Source of the DNA: Bradyrhizobium embrapense
GTDB lineage: Bacteria; Pseudomonadota; Alphaproteobacteria; Rhizobiales; Xanthobacteraceae
DNA length: 64,000 bases
Direction: 5' to 3'
NCBI RefSeq assembly: GCF_001189235.2
Contig: NZ_LFIP02000001.1
Span: 868,001 to 932,000, forward strand
Of this stretch, positions 18,080 to 26,553 are shown piece after piece. Position numbers and translations under genes: made by a program. A model generated the notes under the pieces. That model saw only the letters and a program-made list of their open reading frames with translations. It had not been told where the DNA came from and did not search any database. Position 1 is the first letter of the stretch; every line of letters starts with the position of its first letter.

Positions 18080-18247
18080 GGTTCCTCCTGTCTCACGGCC
18101 CCTTTATCGCGTCAAGGGGCTGTTTTCGGGCGCTTTGCTGCCCGTCCCGCACCGAAATCACGCCAACGCCCTCATGGTTAATCATTATTAAGGAATTGGG
18201 CGTATCCGGACGCCAGCGGATTCCCCCGCCAATTTGACTGGTGCACC

Positions 18248-18571
18248 ATGCGGCCCATTTCAGCATTGATTGCCTGCACGTTCGTCCTTGTCCCGTCCGC
18301 CCTTGTCTCCTCGGCCGCCTTGGCCGACAGCCGCGTGTTCATCGTCGCCAACCAGGCCGACGGCTACGGCATCGACCAGTGCCTCGCCCGCGGCGACCGC
18401 TGCGGCGCCTCCGCCGCCCGCGCCTATTGCCGGTCACGCGATTTTGCGCAGGCCACCAATTACCGCCGCGTCGATCCCGACGAGATCACCGGCGCGGTTC
18501 CGCACGCCGCGGGCGAGACCTGCACCGGCAATAGCTGCGGCGAATACGTCGCCATCACCTGCCAGCGCTGA
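18248..18571 (+). CDS. Small secreted cysteine-containing protein, unknown function
   Basis: A 107-residue protein with a clear Sec signal peptide (MRPISALIACTFVLVPSALVSSAALA, cleavage likely after ALA at about 26). The mature part of about 80 residues has seven cysteines (for example QCLARGDRCG, AYCRS, ETCTGNSCGEY, ITCQR), which suggests several disulfide bonds in the periplasm. I do not recognise the family. The intergenic DNA before it (18121-18247) has an AT-rich patch (TTAATCATTATTAAGGAATT) that may hold its promoter. It is 144 bp upstream of another exported-protein gene on the same strand. Confidence 0.75.
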   Translation: MRPISALIACTFVLVPSALVSSAALADSRVFIVANQADGYGIDQCLARGDRCGASAARAYCRSRDFAQATNYRRVDPDEITGAVPHAAGETCTGNSCGEYVAITCQR

Positions 18572-18714
18572 GCCAAGCCGCTGGGCAAACGGGGTTATTG
18601 CCACACCGGCGCCCCGGAAACGACGTGACGCTGCCCCGAGAAACGGCTATTGCAGCGGCCTTGCCCGCGCGCTTTGGCGTTGATCGCCGCGCGGCGTCGT
18701 TTTAATGGCCGGAT

Positions 18715-19872
18715 ATGCCCAATAGCTCCCGTTCTCGCTTCTCCCGCTGGTTTCTGACTTGCGCCGTGCTGGGTGGGATCGCCCTGCCCGCCGCGGCTGC
18801 CTTGGCGCAGGTGCCTCCGGGCCCGCCCGGCCCAGCGCCCCAGGGCGCGCAGGCCAATCCGATGTGCGCCCGGCTCGAGGGTCAGCTGGCGGCGATCGAT
18901 CGCGGCGGCGGCAGCGGCGATCCGGCCAAGGACGAGCAGATCCGCCGCTATCAGGACGCCGCAACCCGGCAGCAGGGCGAGCTCGATCGCGTGACGGCGC
19001 AGGCCCGGCGCATGGGCTGCGACAGTTCCGGGTTCTTGTCGCTCTTCAATAATAATTCGGCGCAGTGCGGACCGATCAACAACCAGATCCAGCAGATGCG
19101 CGCCAATCTCGACCAGATGACCGCCAATCTCGAGCGGCTGCGCACCGGCGGCCTCGGCGGAGCCGACCGCGAGAACCAACGCCGCTCGGTGTTGACCGCG
19201 CTGGCGCAGAACAATTGCGGCCCGCAATACGCAGCAGCGGCTGCGCGCGGGCCCGGTAATTTCATCGAGAACCTGTTCGGTGGCGGTGGCGGCGGCAATC
19301 CCAATCCGCTGCCCCCGCCCGATGCACAGTATAGCGGGCAGTCCGGCACCTTCCGCACCGTCTGCGTGCGCACTTGCGACGGCGCCTATTTCCCGATCTC
19401 GTTCGCGACCACACAGGCGCGCTTTGCCGCCGACGAGCAAATCTGCAAGGCGCAGTGCCCGGCCGCGGAAGCCAGCCTGTTCGCCTACCGCAATCCCGGC
19501 GAAGACATCAACCAGGCGGTCTCCATCAACGGCCAGTCCTATTCGTCGCTGCCGAACGCCTTCAAATACCGCACCGAGTTCAATCCGTCCTGCTCCTGCA
19601 AGGCGGCCGGCCAGAGCTGGGCCGAGGCGCTGAAGGCGGTCGACGACCAGGCGTCCGCCGCGCAGCAGGGCGACATCATCGTCACCGAGGAGAGCGCGCG
19701 GAAGATGCAGCAGCGCGCGCAGACCAAGGCGGCCGGCGGCAAGAAGGGCGCGCCCGCAGCGGCTCAGCCGCAGCAACCTGCCGCCGCCGACGCCGCCGCG
19801 CCGGCCGCGCCCGCAAGCGACGGCCAGATCCGCACGGTCGGCCCGACCTTCATCCAGCAGAAGAAGCAGTAG
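18715..19872 (+). CDS. Exported DUF2865 protein
   Basis: A 385-residue protein with a signal peptide (cleavage near ALAQ, about residue 32). A Pro/Gly-rich linker, a helical stretch rich in Gln and Arg (about 60-175, possibly coiled) and a conserved domain at about 210-300 follow. That domain has Cys pairs (TVCVRTCDGAYFPISF, EQICKAQCPA, PSCSCKAAGQSW), which is the pattern I associate with DUF2865 of Rhizobiales. The tail is Ala/Gln-rich and low in complexity. The protein is probably periplasmic or tied to the cell wall; no function is known. It converges with nadE, with only three bases between the stops. Confidence 0.85.
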   Translation: MPNSSRSRFSRWFLTCAVLGGIALPAAAALAQVPPGPPGPAPQGAQANPMCARLEGQLAAIDRGGGSGDPAKDEQIRRYQDAATRQQGELDRVTAQARRMGCDSSGFLSLFNNNSAQCGPINNQIQQMRANLDQMTANLERLRTGGLGGADRENQRRSVLTALAQNNCGPQYAAAAARGPGNFIENLFGGGGGGNPNPLPPPDAQYSGQSGTFRTVCVRTCDGAYFPISFATTQARFAADEQICKAQCPAAEASLFAYRNPGEDINQAVSINGQSYSSLPNAFKYRTEFNPSCSCKAAGQSWAEALKAVDDQASAAQQGDIIVTEESARKMQQRAQTKAAGGKKGAPAAAQPQQPAAADAAAPAAPASDGQIRTVGPTFIQQKKQ

Positions 19873-19875
19873 CGC

Positions 19876-21627
19876 TCACCCTTCGAACGCTTCGGCCGAC
19901 GCGCGCGAGGTGCGCGTCACCAGCTTTTCGTCGGGCTCCGGCAGCGCCTTGCCGAAATCGCGGAAGCGGTTGGTGATCGGATAGCGGCGGTCGCGGCCGA
20001 AATTTTTCCGCGTCACCTTCACCCCCGGCGCCGCCTGACGCCGCTTGTATTCGGCGATGTTGAGCAGGCGATCGACGCGGGTCACCACATCGCGGTCGAA
20101 GCCGGCTTCGATGATGGTCGCCAGCGGCTCCTCGCGCTCCACCAGCCGTTCGAGGATCGCATCCAGCACCTCATAGGGCGGCAGCGAATCCTGGTCGGTC
20201 TGGTTCTCGCGCAGCTCAGCGGTCGGCGGCCGGATGATGATGTTGACCGGGATCACTTCGCCCATTGGGCCGAGTGCGCCGTCCGGCTTCCAGGCATTGC
20301 GCAGGCTCGACAGGCGGAACACTTCGGTCTTGTAGATGTCCTTGATCGGGTTGAAGCCGCCATTCATGTCGCCGTACAGCGTGGCGTACCCGACCGACAT
20401 CTCCGACTTGTTGCCGGTCGTCACCACCATCGCGCCGGTCTTGTTGGAGATCGCCATCAACAGCGTGCCGCGGGCGCGCGCCTGCAGATTCTCCTCGGTG
20501 ATGTCGCGCTCCAGCCCCTTGAACACCGGCGCCAGAATCGTCTCGAAGCCGTTGACGGCATCGGCAATCGGCAGGATCTCGTAGCGGATGCCGAGCGCGG
20601 CGGCGAGCTTGGCGGCATCGTCGAGCGAGACCTGGGCGGTGTAGCGGAACGGCAGCATCACGCCGCGCACCTTGTCGGCGCCGAGCGCATCGACCGCGAT
20701 TGCCGCGCACAGCGCCGAGTCGATACCACCGGAGACGCCGAGCAGCACGCCGGGGAAACCGTTCTTGCGGACATAGTCGCGCAGGCCGAGCACGCAGGCC
20801 GCGTAATCGGCCTTGTCGCCCTCGAGCTGCGCCGTGATCGGCCCGTTGCAGCGCCAGCCGTCCGCGGTCTTGCGCCAGGTCAGCGTCGTGATGTTCTCCT
20901 CGAACGCCGGCAGCTGCGCAGCCACGGAGAGATCAGCATTGAGGGCGAACGAGGCGCCGTCGAAGATCAGCTCGTCCTGACCGCCGACCTCGTTGAGATA
21001 GACCAGCGGCAGTCCGCTCTCGGTGACGCGCGCCACCACGATCGACAGCCTGAGATCAGCCTTGTCGCGGGCATAGGGCGAGCCGTTCGGCACGATCAGG
21101 ATCTCGGCGCCGGTCTCCGCGAGGCACTCGACGACGTTCTCGTAGTCCTCGGACTCCTCGAGCCAGATGTCCTCGCAGATCGGCACGCCGATGCGCACGC
21201 CGCGCACCGTCACCGGGCCCGATGCCGGGCCGCGCGCGAACAGCCGCTTCTCGTCGAACACGCCGTAATTCGGCAGATTGGCCTTGAAGCGCAGTGCCGC
21301 GATGCGACCACCGTCAAGCAGCGCGCAGGCATTATAGAGCTTGCCGTCCTCGACCCAGGGCGTGCCGATCAGCATCGCCGGACCGCCATCCTCGGTCTCG
21401 CGCGCCAGTTCCTCGATCGCGGCGCGGCAGGCCGACTGGAACGCCGGCTTGAGCACCAGATCCTCCGGCGGATAGCCGGCGATGAACAGCTCCGACAGCA
21501 CCACGAGATCGGCGCCATCAGCCTTCGCCTTGTCGCGCGCGGCACGCGCTTTCGCGGCGTTGCCGGTGACGTCACCGACCGTCGGATTGAGTTGCGCCAG
21601 GGTGATCTTGATCTGTTGTTCGCTCAT
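19876..21627 (-). CDS. nadE: Glutamine-dependent NAD+ synthetase
   Basis: A 583-residue two-domain enzyme. The N-terminal nitrilase-like domain (about 1-260) carries the Glu-Lys-Cys set, with the nucleophile in GVPICEDIW, and makes ammonia from glutamine. The C-terminal synthetase domain has the ATP P-loop GVSGGIDSALCAA and amidates nicotinic acid adenine dinucleotide to NAD+. The start at 21627 gives MSEQQIKITLAQLNPTVGD; the upstream frame extension was rejected. It is the last gene of a minus-strand run after aroG, dgkA and an FAD oxidoreductase, 46 bp after the latter. Confidence 0.96.
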   Translation of the reverse strand: MSEQQIKITLAQLNPTVGDVTGNAAKARAARDKAKADGADLVVLSELFIAGYPPEDLVLKPAFQSACRAAIEELARETEDGGPAMLIGTPWVEDGKLYNACALLDGGRIAALRFKANLPNYGVFDEKRLFARGPASGPVTVRGVRIGVPICEDIWLEESEDYENVVECLAETGAEILIVPNGSPYARDKADLRLSIVVARVTESGLPLVYLNEVGGQDELIFDGASFALNADLSVAAQLPAFEENITTLTWRKTADGWRCNGPITAQLEGDKADYAACVLGLRDYVRKNGFPGVLLGVSGGIDSALCAAIAVDALGADKVRGVMLPFRYTAQVSLDDAAKLAAALGIRYEILPIADAVNGFETILAPVFKGLERDITEENLQARARGTLLMAISNKTGAMVVTTGNKSEMSVGYATLYGDMNGGFNPIKDIYKTEVFRLSSLRNAWKPDGALGPMGEVIPVNIIIRPPTAELRENQTDQDSLPPYEVLDAILERLVEREEPLATIIEAGFDRDVVTRVDRLLNIAEYKRRQAAPGVKVTRKNFGRDRRYPITNRFRDFGKALPEPDEKLVTRTSRASAEAFEG

Positions 21628-21673
21628 AGCTTTATGTTGTCCCGCACAACGCCAAACTGCAATGGTCGTCCGG

Positions 21674-22864
21674 TCATGGTGCGATTGCAGAAATCGCACC
21701 GGGATCTTGGGCGCCGGTCAAGGGGGCAAGCTCTGCCCTCACCTCGCCGAGCAGCGCCATGCCGCCCAGCCGGCCCAATTCGTCCGAACATTTCGCGCTC
21801 TTGCCATAGCAGCCGAATGCGACCGTGACCCGCTTGGAAAGCGGTCCGATGCTGGGCAAGCCCGTGTCCCCGAACGTGGTCATGCACGGCATGACGCGGC
21901 GTTCCTCGAATTTGAGGTCGCGAATCCGGTCGAGGATCTGGCCTTGCAGCCGGTCGGCGACGTCAACCGATCCGCCCGATCGGAACCAATTCTTGATATC
22001 TGCCTCGCTGTCGAGCCGACGATCGACCGGATCGCCGCCAAGCTTCAGCCAGCTCTGGCCGTCCGGATAAGGGATCGGCGGCAGGATATAGGGATTGTCG
22101 CCCTTCGGCCCGAGACAGCGCATCGACGGCATGCCGGCCAGGCGCTGCACCTCCGCCGCACCGAGCCGGAACAGTGCCACGGTGCGCGCATAGACCGTAA
22201 AGCCCAGCGATCTCCCGAGCAGCGATTGGGTGTGCCCGCCGGCCGCAACCAGCACACGCTCGGCTTCGACGCTGCCCGATCGCGTTCGGATCGTCACGCC
22301 GGAGCCGTTTTCCGAAATCCCCAGTGCAGGCTCATTGATGACCCGCGCGCCGGTGCGCTCGGCGGCGATGGTCTGCGCCCGAACCAGGCGGCGCGGTGAG
22401 ATGTAGCCGGCGTTGCGCGGCTCGAAATAGCCGAGCATTCCCACTGTTGATTTCAGGAACGGAAACCGCTGCGCGAGCGCGCCATCCTGATAGGCTTCAC
22501 AGGCGATCCCTTCGTCGGCGCAGGCCTGGCCGACCGAGGCGACATCGGTGGTTTCGCGATCGCCGATGTGAAGCGCACCGGCTTCGCGGTAGAATTCGAC
22601 ACCGCCTTCCGCTGCAATCTCGCTATAGCGCGAAATCGCCGCGCGGTTCATCTGCCGCCAGAACGGCTGCGGATCGTAGACCCGCGTGATGCGGCCTTCA
22701 TCATAATGGCTGCCGAACACGCCGCTGTGCTGCGAGAAGTCTGCCGGCTCGTCGGGCCCGATCAGCGCAACCTCATGGCCCATCTTGCTCAGATGTCGCG
22801 CGGCCGCCGAGCCGATCAGTCCACGCCCGATCACCGCAAGCTTGATCGGGCTGCTGATATTCAC
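21674..22864 (-). CDS. FAD-dependent amine/amino-acid oxidase family protein
   Basis: A 396-residue flavoprotein of the DAO fold. The N-terminal dinucleotide site is KLAVIGRGLIGSAAARHLSKMGHEVALIG; it is followed by GSHYDEGRITRVYDP, very like the sarcosine oxidase/N-methyltryptophan oxidase branch (GSSHGxxRI pattern). Near the C-terminus MTTFGDTGLPSIGPL and FGCYGKSAKCSDELG match the second FAD region; the cysteine of KSAKCS may be the covalent flavin site as in monomeric sarcosine oxidase. The substrate is probably a secondary amine or N-methyl amino acid. Its start overlaps the dgkA stop (ATGA). Confidence 0.85.
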   Translation of the reverse strand: MNISSPIKLAVIGRGLIGSAAARHLSKMGHEVALIGPDEPADFSQHSGVFGSHYDEGRITRVYDPQPFWRQMNRAAISRYSEIAAEGGVEFYREAGALHIGDRETTDVASVGQACADEGIACEAYQDGALAQRFPFLKSTVGMLGYFEPRNAGYISPRRLVRAQTIAAERTGARVINEPALGISENGSGVTIRTRSGSVEAERVLVAAGGHTQSLLGRSLGFTVYARTVALFRLGAAEVQRLAGMPSMRCLGPKGDNPYILPPIPYPDGQSWLKLGGDPVDRRLDSEADIKNWFRSGGSVDVADRLQGQILDRIRDLKFEERRVMPCMTTFGDTGLPSIGPLSKRVTVAFGCYGKSAKCSDELGRLGGMALLGEVRAELAPLTGAQDPGAISAIAP

Positions 22865-23220
22865 GATGAGAACGCACCCATCCGCTCGGCGAGAGCGAAC
22901 AGCCAGAACAGCCCGGCCATCACCAGCGCGACGCCGACGGCAGCCGAGCCCATGTCCTTGACCCGGCCGATCTGCGGATCGTGATCCATGGTCAGGCGGT
23001 CGGCGAGCTTCTCGATCGCGGTGTTGAGCAGCTCGATGACGAGCACCAGCACCACGGTCGCGACCAGCTCGACCCGGCGCATCACGGTGGCACCGACCAG
23101 CCAGGCCAGCGGCACCGACAGCACCAGCGCGACGACTTCCTCGCGAATCGCCTGCTCCGAGCGAATGGCGAAGGCCAGCCCGTTGCGCGAGTTGATGGTG
23201 GCTCGCCAGAACCTCAGCAA
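22861..23220 (-). CDS. dgkA: Diacylglycerol kinase
   Basis: A 119-residue inner-membrane enzyme with three helices and the family signature ELLNTAIEKLADR (catalytic Glu and Asn) followed by DPQIGRVKDMGSAAVGVAL. It phosphorylates diacylglycerol to phosphatidic acid, recycling lipid released by envelope modifications. The start is a TTG at 23220 (MLRFWRATINSRNGL); an in-frame stop lies a few codons upstream, so no earlier start is possible. The stop overlaps the next gene's start. The region before it consists of a 14-bp tandem repeat. Confidence 0.93.
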   Translation of the reverse strand: MLRFWRATINSRNGLAFAIRSEQAIREEVVALVLSVPLAWLVGATVMRRVELVATVVLVLVIELLNTAIEKLADRLTMDHDPQIGRVKDMGSAAVGVALVMAGLFWLFALAERMGAFSS

Positions 23221-23273
23221 GTCACTGCCCTCAAGTCACCGCCCTCAAGTCACTTGCCCCAAATCACAGACCC
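23218..23273. repeat. Four-copy 14-bp tandem repeat joining aroG and dgkA
   Basis: Four head-to-tail units: CAAGTCACTGCCCT (23218-23231), CAAGTCACCGCCCT (23232-23245), CAAGTCACTTGCCC (23246-23259) and the more diverged CAAATCACAGACCC (23260-23273). The array begins in the dgkA start codon and ends just inside the aroG coding end, so it fills the entire intergenic space. The TCA in each unit reads TGA on the coding strand; one of these is the aroG stop. Confidence 0.85.
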
Positions 23274-24652
23274 GCGGCGGCCGGCATCGGCTTGTCCTTG
23301 CCGGCGCGCTCCTGCTTCAGCAGCTCGGCGATCAGGAAGGCCATGTCGATCGACTGTTCGGCGTTGAGGCGGGGATCGCAGACCGTATGGTAGCGGTCGT
23401 TGAGATCCTCGTCGGTGATGGCGCGCGCGCCGCCGATGCACTCGGTGACGTCCTGCCCGGTCATCTCCAGGTGCACGCCGCCGGCATGGGTGCCTTCCGC
23501 AGCGTGGATCTGGAAGAACGCCTTGACCTCCGACAGCACGCGGTCGAACGGCCGCGTCTTGTAGCCCGAGGTCGAGGTGATGGTGTTGCCGTGCATCGGA
23601 TCGCACGACCACACCACCTTGCGGCCTTCCCGCTGCACGGCGCGGATCAGGCCCGGCAGATGATCGCCGACCTTGTCGGCGCCGAAGCGGTTGATCAGCG
23701 TCAGCCGTCCCGGCTCGTTGTCGGGGCTGAGCACGTCGATCAGCTTCAACAGCTCGTCCGGCTTCAGCGACGGACCGCATTTCAGGCCGATCGGGTTCTT
23801 GATGCCGCGGAAATATTCGACATGGCCGTGATCGAGCTGGCGGGTGCGGTCGCCGATCCAGATCATGTGGCCGGAGGTCGCGTACCAGTCGCCTGTGGTG
23901 GAATCGACCCGCGTCATCGCCTGCTCGTAGCCGAGCAGCAGCGCCTCGTGGCTGGTGTAGAAATCGGTGGCGCGGAGCTCCGGATGGCTCTCGAGATCGA
24001 GGCCGCAGGCGCGCATGAAGTTCAGCGCGTCCGAGATGCGGTCGGCCAGCTCCTTGTAGCGGCGGGACTGCGGGGAGTCCTTCAGGAAGCCGAGCATCCA
24101 TTGATGCACGCTGCCGAGATTGGCGAAGCCGCCGGTCGCGAACGCGCGCAGCAGGTTCAGCGTCGCCGCGGACTGGCGATACGCCATCAGCTGGCGCTGC
24201 GGATCGGGAACCCGCGCTTCCGGGGTGAAAGCGATGTCGTTGACGATGTCGCCGCGATAGCTCGGCAGCTCGACGTCGCCCTGCTTCTCGGTCGGCGACG
24301 AGCGCGGCTTGGCGAATTGGCCGGCGATGCGGCCGACCTTCACCACCGGCAGCGCGCCGGCATAGGTCATGACCACGGCCATCTGCAGCAGGACGCGGAA
24401 GAAGTCGCGGATGTTGTTGGCGCCGTGCTCGGCAAAGCTCTCGGCGCAGTCGCCGCCCTGCAGCAGGAAGGCCTCGCCGGCAGAGACCCGCGCCAGCGCC
24501 TTCTTCAGGCTGCGCGCCTCGCCCGCGAACACCAGCGGCGGAAAGGTCGCAAGCTGGGCCTCGACATCGGCCAATGCCTTGGCATCGGGATAATCGGGCA
24601 CCTGCAGCACCTTCTTGGCGCGCCAGCTATCGGGTGTCCACCGCTCGGACAT
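23264..24652 (-). CDS. aroG: Class II 3-deoxy-7-phosphoheptulonate synthase
   Basis: A 462-residue plant-like (class II) DAHP synthase, the entry enzyme of the shikimate pathway, joining phosphoenolpyruvate and erythrose 4-phosphate. It begins [19 protein letters not shown] and contains [11 protein letters not shown] (metal-binding Cys), [27 protein letters not shown] and CDPMHGNTI, all characteristic of class II. The ribosome-binding site is AGGAG. It is first in a minus-strand run with dgkA, an FAD oxidoreductase and nadE, though these are functionally unrelated. Gene naming for class II enzymes varies. It is divergent from an alpha/beta hydrolase gene, and a palindrome lies in the gap. Confidence 0.95.
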   Translation of the reverse strand: MSERWTPDSWRAKKVLQVPDYPDAKALADVEAQLATFPPLVFAGEARSLKKALARVSAGEAFLLQGGDCAESFAEHGANNIRDFFRVLLQMAVVMTYAGALPVVKVGRIAGQFAKPRSSPTEKQGDVELPSYRGDIVNDIAFTPEARVPDPQRQLMAYRQSAATLNLLRAFATGGFANLGSVHQWMLGFLKDSPQSRRYKELADRISDALNFMRACGLDLESHPELRATDFYTSHEALLLGYEQAMTRVDSTTGDWYATSGHMIWIGDRTRQLDHGHVEYFRGIKNPIGLKCGPSLKPDELLKLIDVLSPDNEPGRLTLINRFGADKVGDHLPGLIRAVQREGRKVVWSCDPMHGNTITSTSGYKTRPFDRVLSEVKAFFQIHAAEGTHAGGVHLEMTGQDVTECIGGARAITDEDLNDRYHTVCDPRLNAEQSIDMAFLIAELLKQERAGKDKPMPAAAGL

Positions 24653-24767
24653 AAGGTCAACTCCTGAGCAAAAACCGCGACTTAATCGACGGGAAAGGTC
24701 GGCTTATACACAGCTGCCCGCTCCCCCGCTAGAAGGATTCCTGCAATCCCGTCAAACTCTTGCAGGA

Positions 24768-24785
24768 AAATGCGAATTCGCATTT
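24768..24785. promoter_or_regulatory. Perfect 18-bp palindrome, candidate operator
   Basis: AAATGCGAATTCGCATTT is a perfect 18-bp dyad. It lies in the 146-bp gap between the divergent aroG (start 24652) and alpha/beta hydrolase (start 24799) genes, 13 bases before the hydrolase start. A gapless palindrome of this length is typical of a dimeric repressor site. At this place it would block the hydrolase promoter or translation start. Which protein binds is unknown. Confidence 0.5.
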
Positions 24786-24798
24786 GTTGGACCATACC

Positions 24799-25725
24799 AT
24801 GAATGCCAGCCAATTTGCCGTGGCCCAGGCCACGCTGGACGACGTTTTTAGCGACGACATCGTCGTGCCCGCCGCGGACGGCTATCCGCTCGCCGCGACG
24901 CTGTTCCTGCCGCGCGGCAGGAAGCGTCACGCTGTCCTGATCAACTCGGCGACCGCCGTGCCGCGAAAGGTCTATCGCGGCTTTGCCGGCTACCTCGCCC
25001 GCCGCGGCGCGGCGGTGCTGACCTACGACTACCGCGGCACCGGCGATAGCCGGCCGATGGCGACGAGCGGCCTCAACAAGCCGAAGTCGCTGGCCGGCTT
25101 CAAGGCAACGATGGCGGACTGGGCCGCGCTCGACACCACCGCGGCGGTGAGCTGGATGCGCTATCGCTATGGCGAGCTGCCCTTCGCCTATGTCGGCCAC
25201 TCCTTCGGCGGCCAGGCGCTTGGGCTGCTTGCCAACAACACTGAAATTCCGCGCGCGCTGCTGGTCGCCTCGCAGGCCGCCACCTGGAAGCTGATGGCCT
25301 CGCCCGAGCGCTACCGCGTCGTCGCCTTCATGAACGGCATCGGCCTGCCGCTGGCACGCACGCTCGGCTATGTGCCCGGCTGGGCCGGCCTCGGCATGGA
25401 CCTGCCGCGGGGCGTGTTCGAGCAATGGCGCGGCTGGGTGATGCGCGAGCGCTATCTGCTCGACGATGCGACGCTTGCGGCGCGCGAGAATTTTCCGAAG
25501 TTCAAGGGCAAGCTCCGCGCGCTCACGATGACCGACGACAGCTGGGCGACGCGGCCGGCGGTCGAGCTGCTGTGCTCGGCCTTCACGTCGATCGCACCGG
25601 AGATCATCGCGATCAGTCCGGCCGATGCCGGCGCGAAGGCGATCGGCCATTTCGGCTTCTTCCGCAGCGAACACCGCGACGCCCTGTGGCGCGGCGCCGC
25701 GGAATGGCTCGAAGCGGAGGGCTAG
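24799..25725 (+). CDS. Alpha/beta hydrolase
   Basis: A 308-residue serine hydrolase. The nucleophile elbow is YVGHSFGGQALG (Ser in G-H-S-F-G), preceded by TYDYRGTGDSRP, a common strand-turn motif in this fold. A catalytic His is plausible in IGHFGFF near the C-terminus. It resembles the COG4757 group of predicted hydrolases; the substrate is unknown. No signal peptide is seen. I chose the ATG at 24799; the frame is open from a TTG at 24760, but that would place the palindrome at 24768-24785 inside the gene. It is followed by a repeat region. Confidence 0.87.
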   Translation: MNASQFAVAQATLDDVFSDDIVVPAADGYPLAATLFLPRGRKRHAVLINSATAVPRKVYRGFAGYLARRGAAVLTYDYRGTGDSRPMATSGLNKPKSLAGFKATMADWAALDTTAAVSWMRYRYGELPFAYVGHSFGGQALGLLANNTEIPRALLVASQAATWKLMASPERYRVVAFMNGIGLPLARTLGYVPGWAGLGMDLPRGVFEQWRGWVMRERYLLDDATLAARENFPKFKGKLRALTMTDDSWATRPAVELLCSAFTSIAPEIIAISPADAGAKAIGHFGFFRSEHRDALWRGAAEWLEAEG

Positions 25726-25741
25726 GCAAGAACTCTCGCCG

Positions 25742-25942
25742 CCGTCATCCCGGCGAAAGCCAGGACGACGATGCATGCGTGGCGCAGGTTTGAGGCACAC
25801 TGCGAGCCTCAATTTCAGTCGTCGTCCCGGCGCAGGCCGGGACCCATACGCCGCAGCGGATGTTGTTTATGAAACTCGTCGTTCCAGCGGTGCATGACAA
25901 TTGGCAATTGTGGTTATGGATCCCGGCCTGCGCCGGGACGAC
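25742..25942. repeat. Repeat cluster with 22-bp perfect inverted arms
   Basis: A 22-base arm at 25821-25842 (GTCGTCCCGGCGCAGGCC and following) is perfectly inverted at 25921-25942, with 78 bases between. A related shorter arm (GTCATCCCGGCGAAAGCC) lies at about 25744. These GTCGTCCCGG elements are common intergenic repeats in Bradyrhizobium. They may stop transcription from the hydrolase gene ending at 25725. I see no gene in 25726-26553. Confidence 0.75.
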
Positions 25943-26041
25943 ACCGAATATGTGGCACGGCCGGTCAGACATACATCCGCATTCTCGCGACATAACCTGC
26001 CCGAGCTCTGCTCTTCGTTTCGCGCTCTCATCAGACAGAGG

Positions 26042-26500
26042 GCGCAGGGAAAGCCGGGTGCCGATCGCACCCGTGGGTCCGGTGCAAATAAAAAGCACCG
26101 GAGGTCGGACCACAGGTGTAACCGGGAACATCCCGGCTTTCCCTGCGCGATGGGTTACGGCTTATACGTGCTCTCCCCGGTGAGACTGGGCTTGCTTGTC
26201 ACCGCCCGTGCATGACGCAATACGTTCTGCACGAAGACACCTGCCGTGAGGGCGTCAGGACCACACGATTTCGCCGTCCGCCTCGCATGCATGTCGTCTC
26301 TCGCATGCCCGGCGTCCACCGCATCTCACCGCAACACTCCTGACGATGCGCAGCGCCCCTCGATCGGGTGAGACGGGCACATTGAACATCTGAGTTGGGT
26401 CAAACGCCAAGCGGAATATTTTCCGCACGAGGACTGGACGTGAGTGATCGCGTTGATCCGCCTTGCGAATTTCTCGCTTTGGCGCACGCCTTGTTGTCAA
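26042..26500. repeat. Long structured non-coding element, likely dispersed in the genus
   Basis: A perfect 17-bp stem (26042-26058 with 26132-26148, GCGCAGGGAAAGCCGGG) encloses two inner hairpins: GTGC/GCAC near 26059-26070 and CCGGTGC/GCACCGG at 26079-26101 around an A-rich loop. Further down are GTCAGGACCACACGATTTCG (about 26250) and GAACATCTGAGTTGGGTCAA (about 26384). From memory, versions of these phrases recur together, in this order, at many places in Bradyrhizobium genomes. There is no credible ORF. It may be a family of structured RNAs or a non-autonomous mobile element; which strand is used is unknown. Confidence 0.55.
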
Positions 26501-26553
26501 CCTAAGTTAGGCTTCGTACGATCCTGGTCGATCCCGTCTATTCGGAATCCCTC

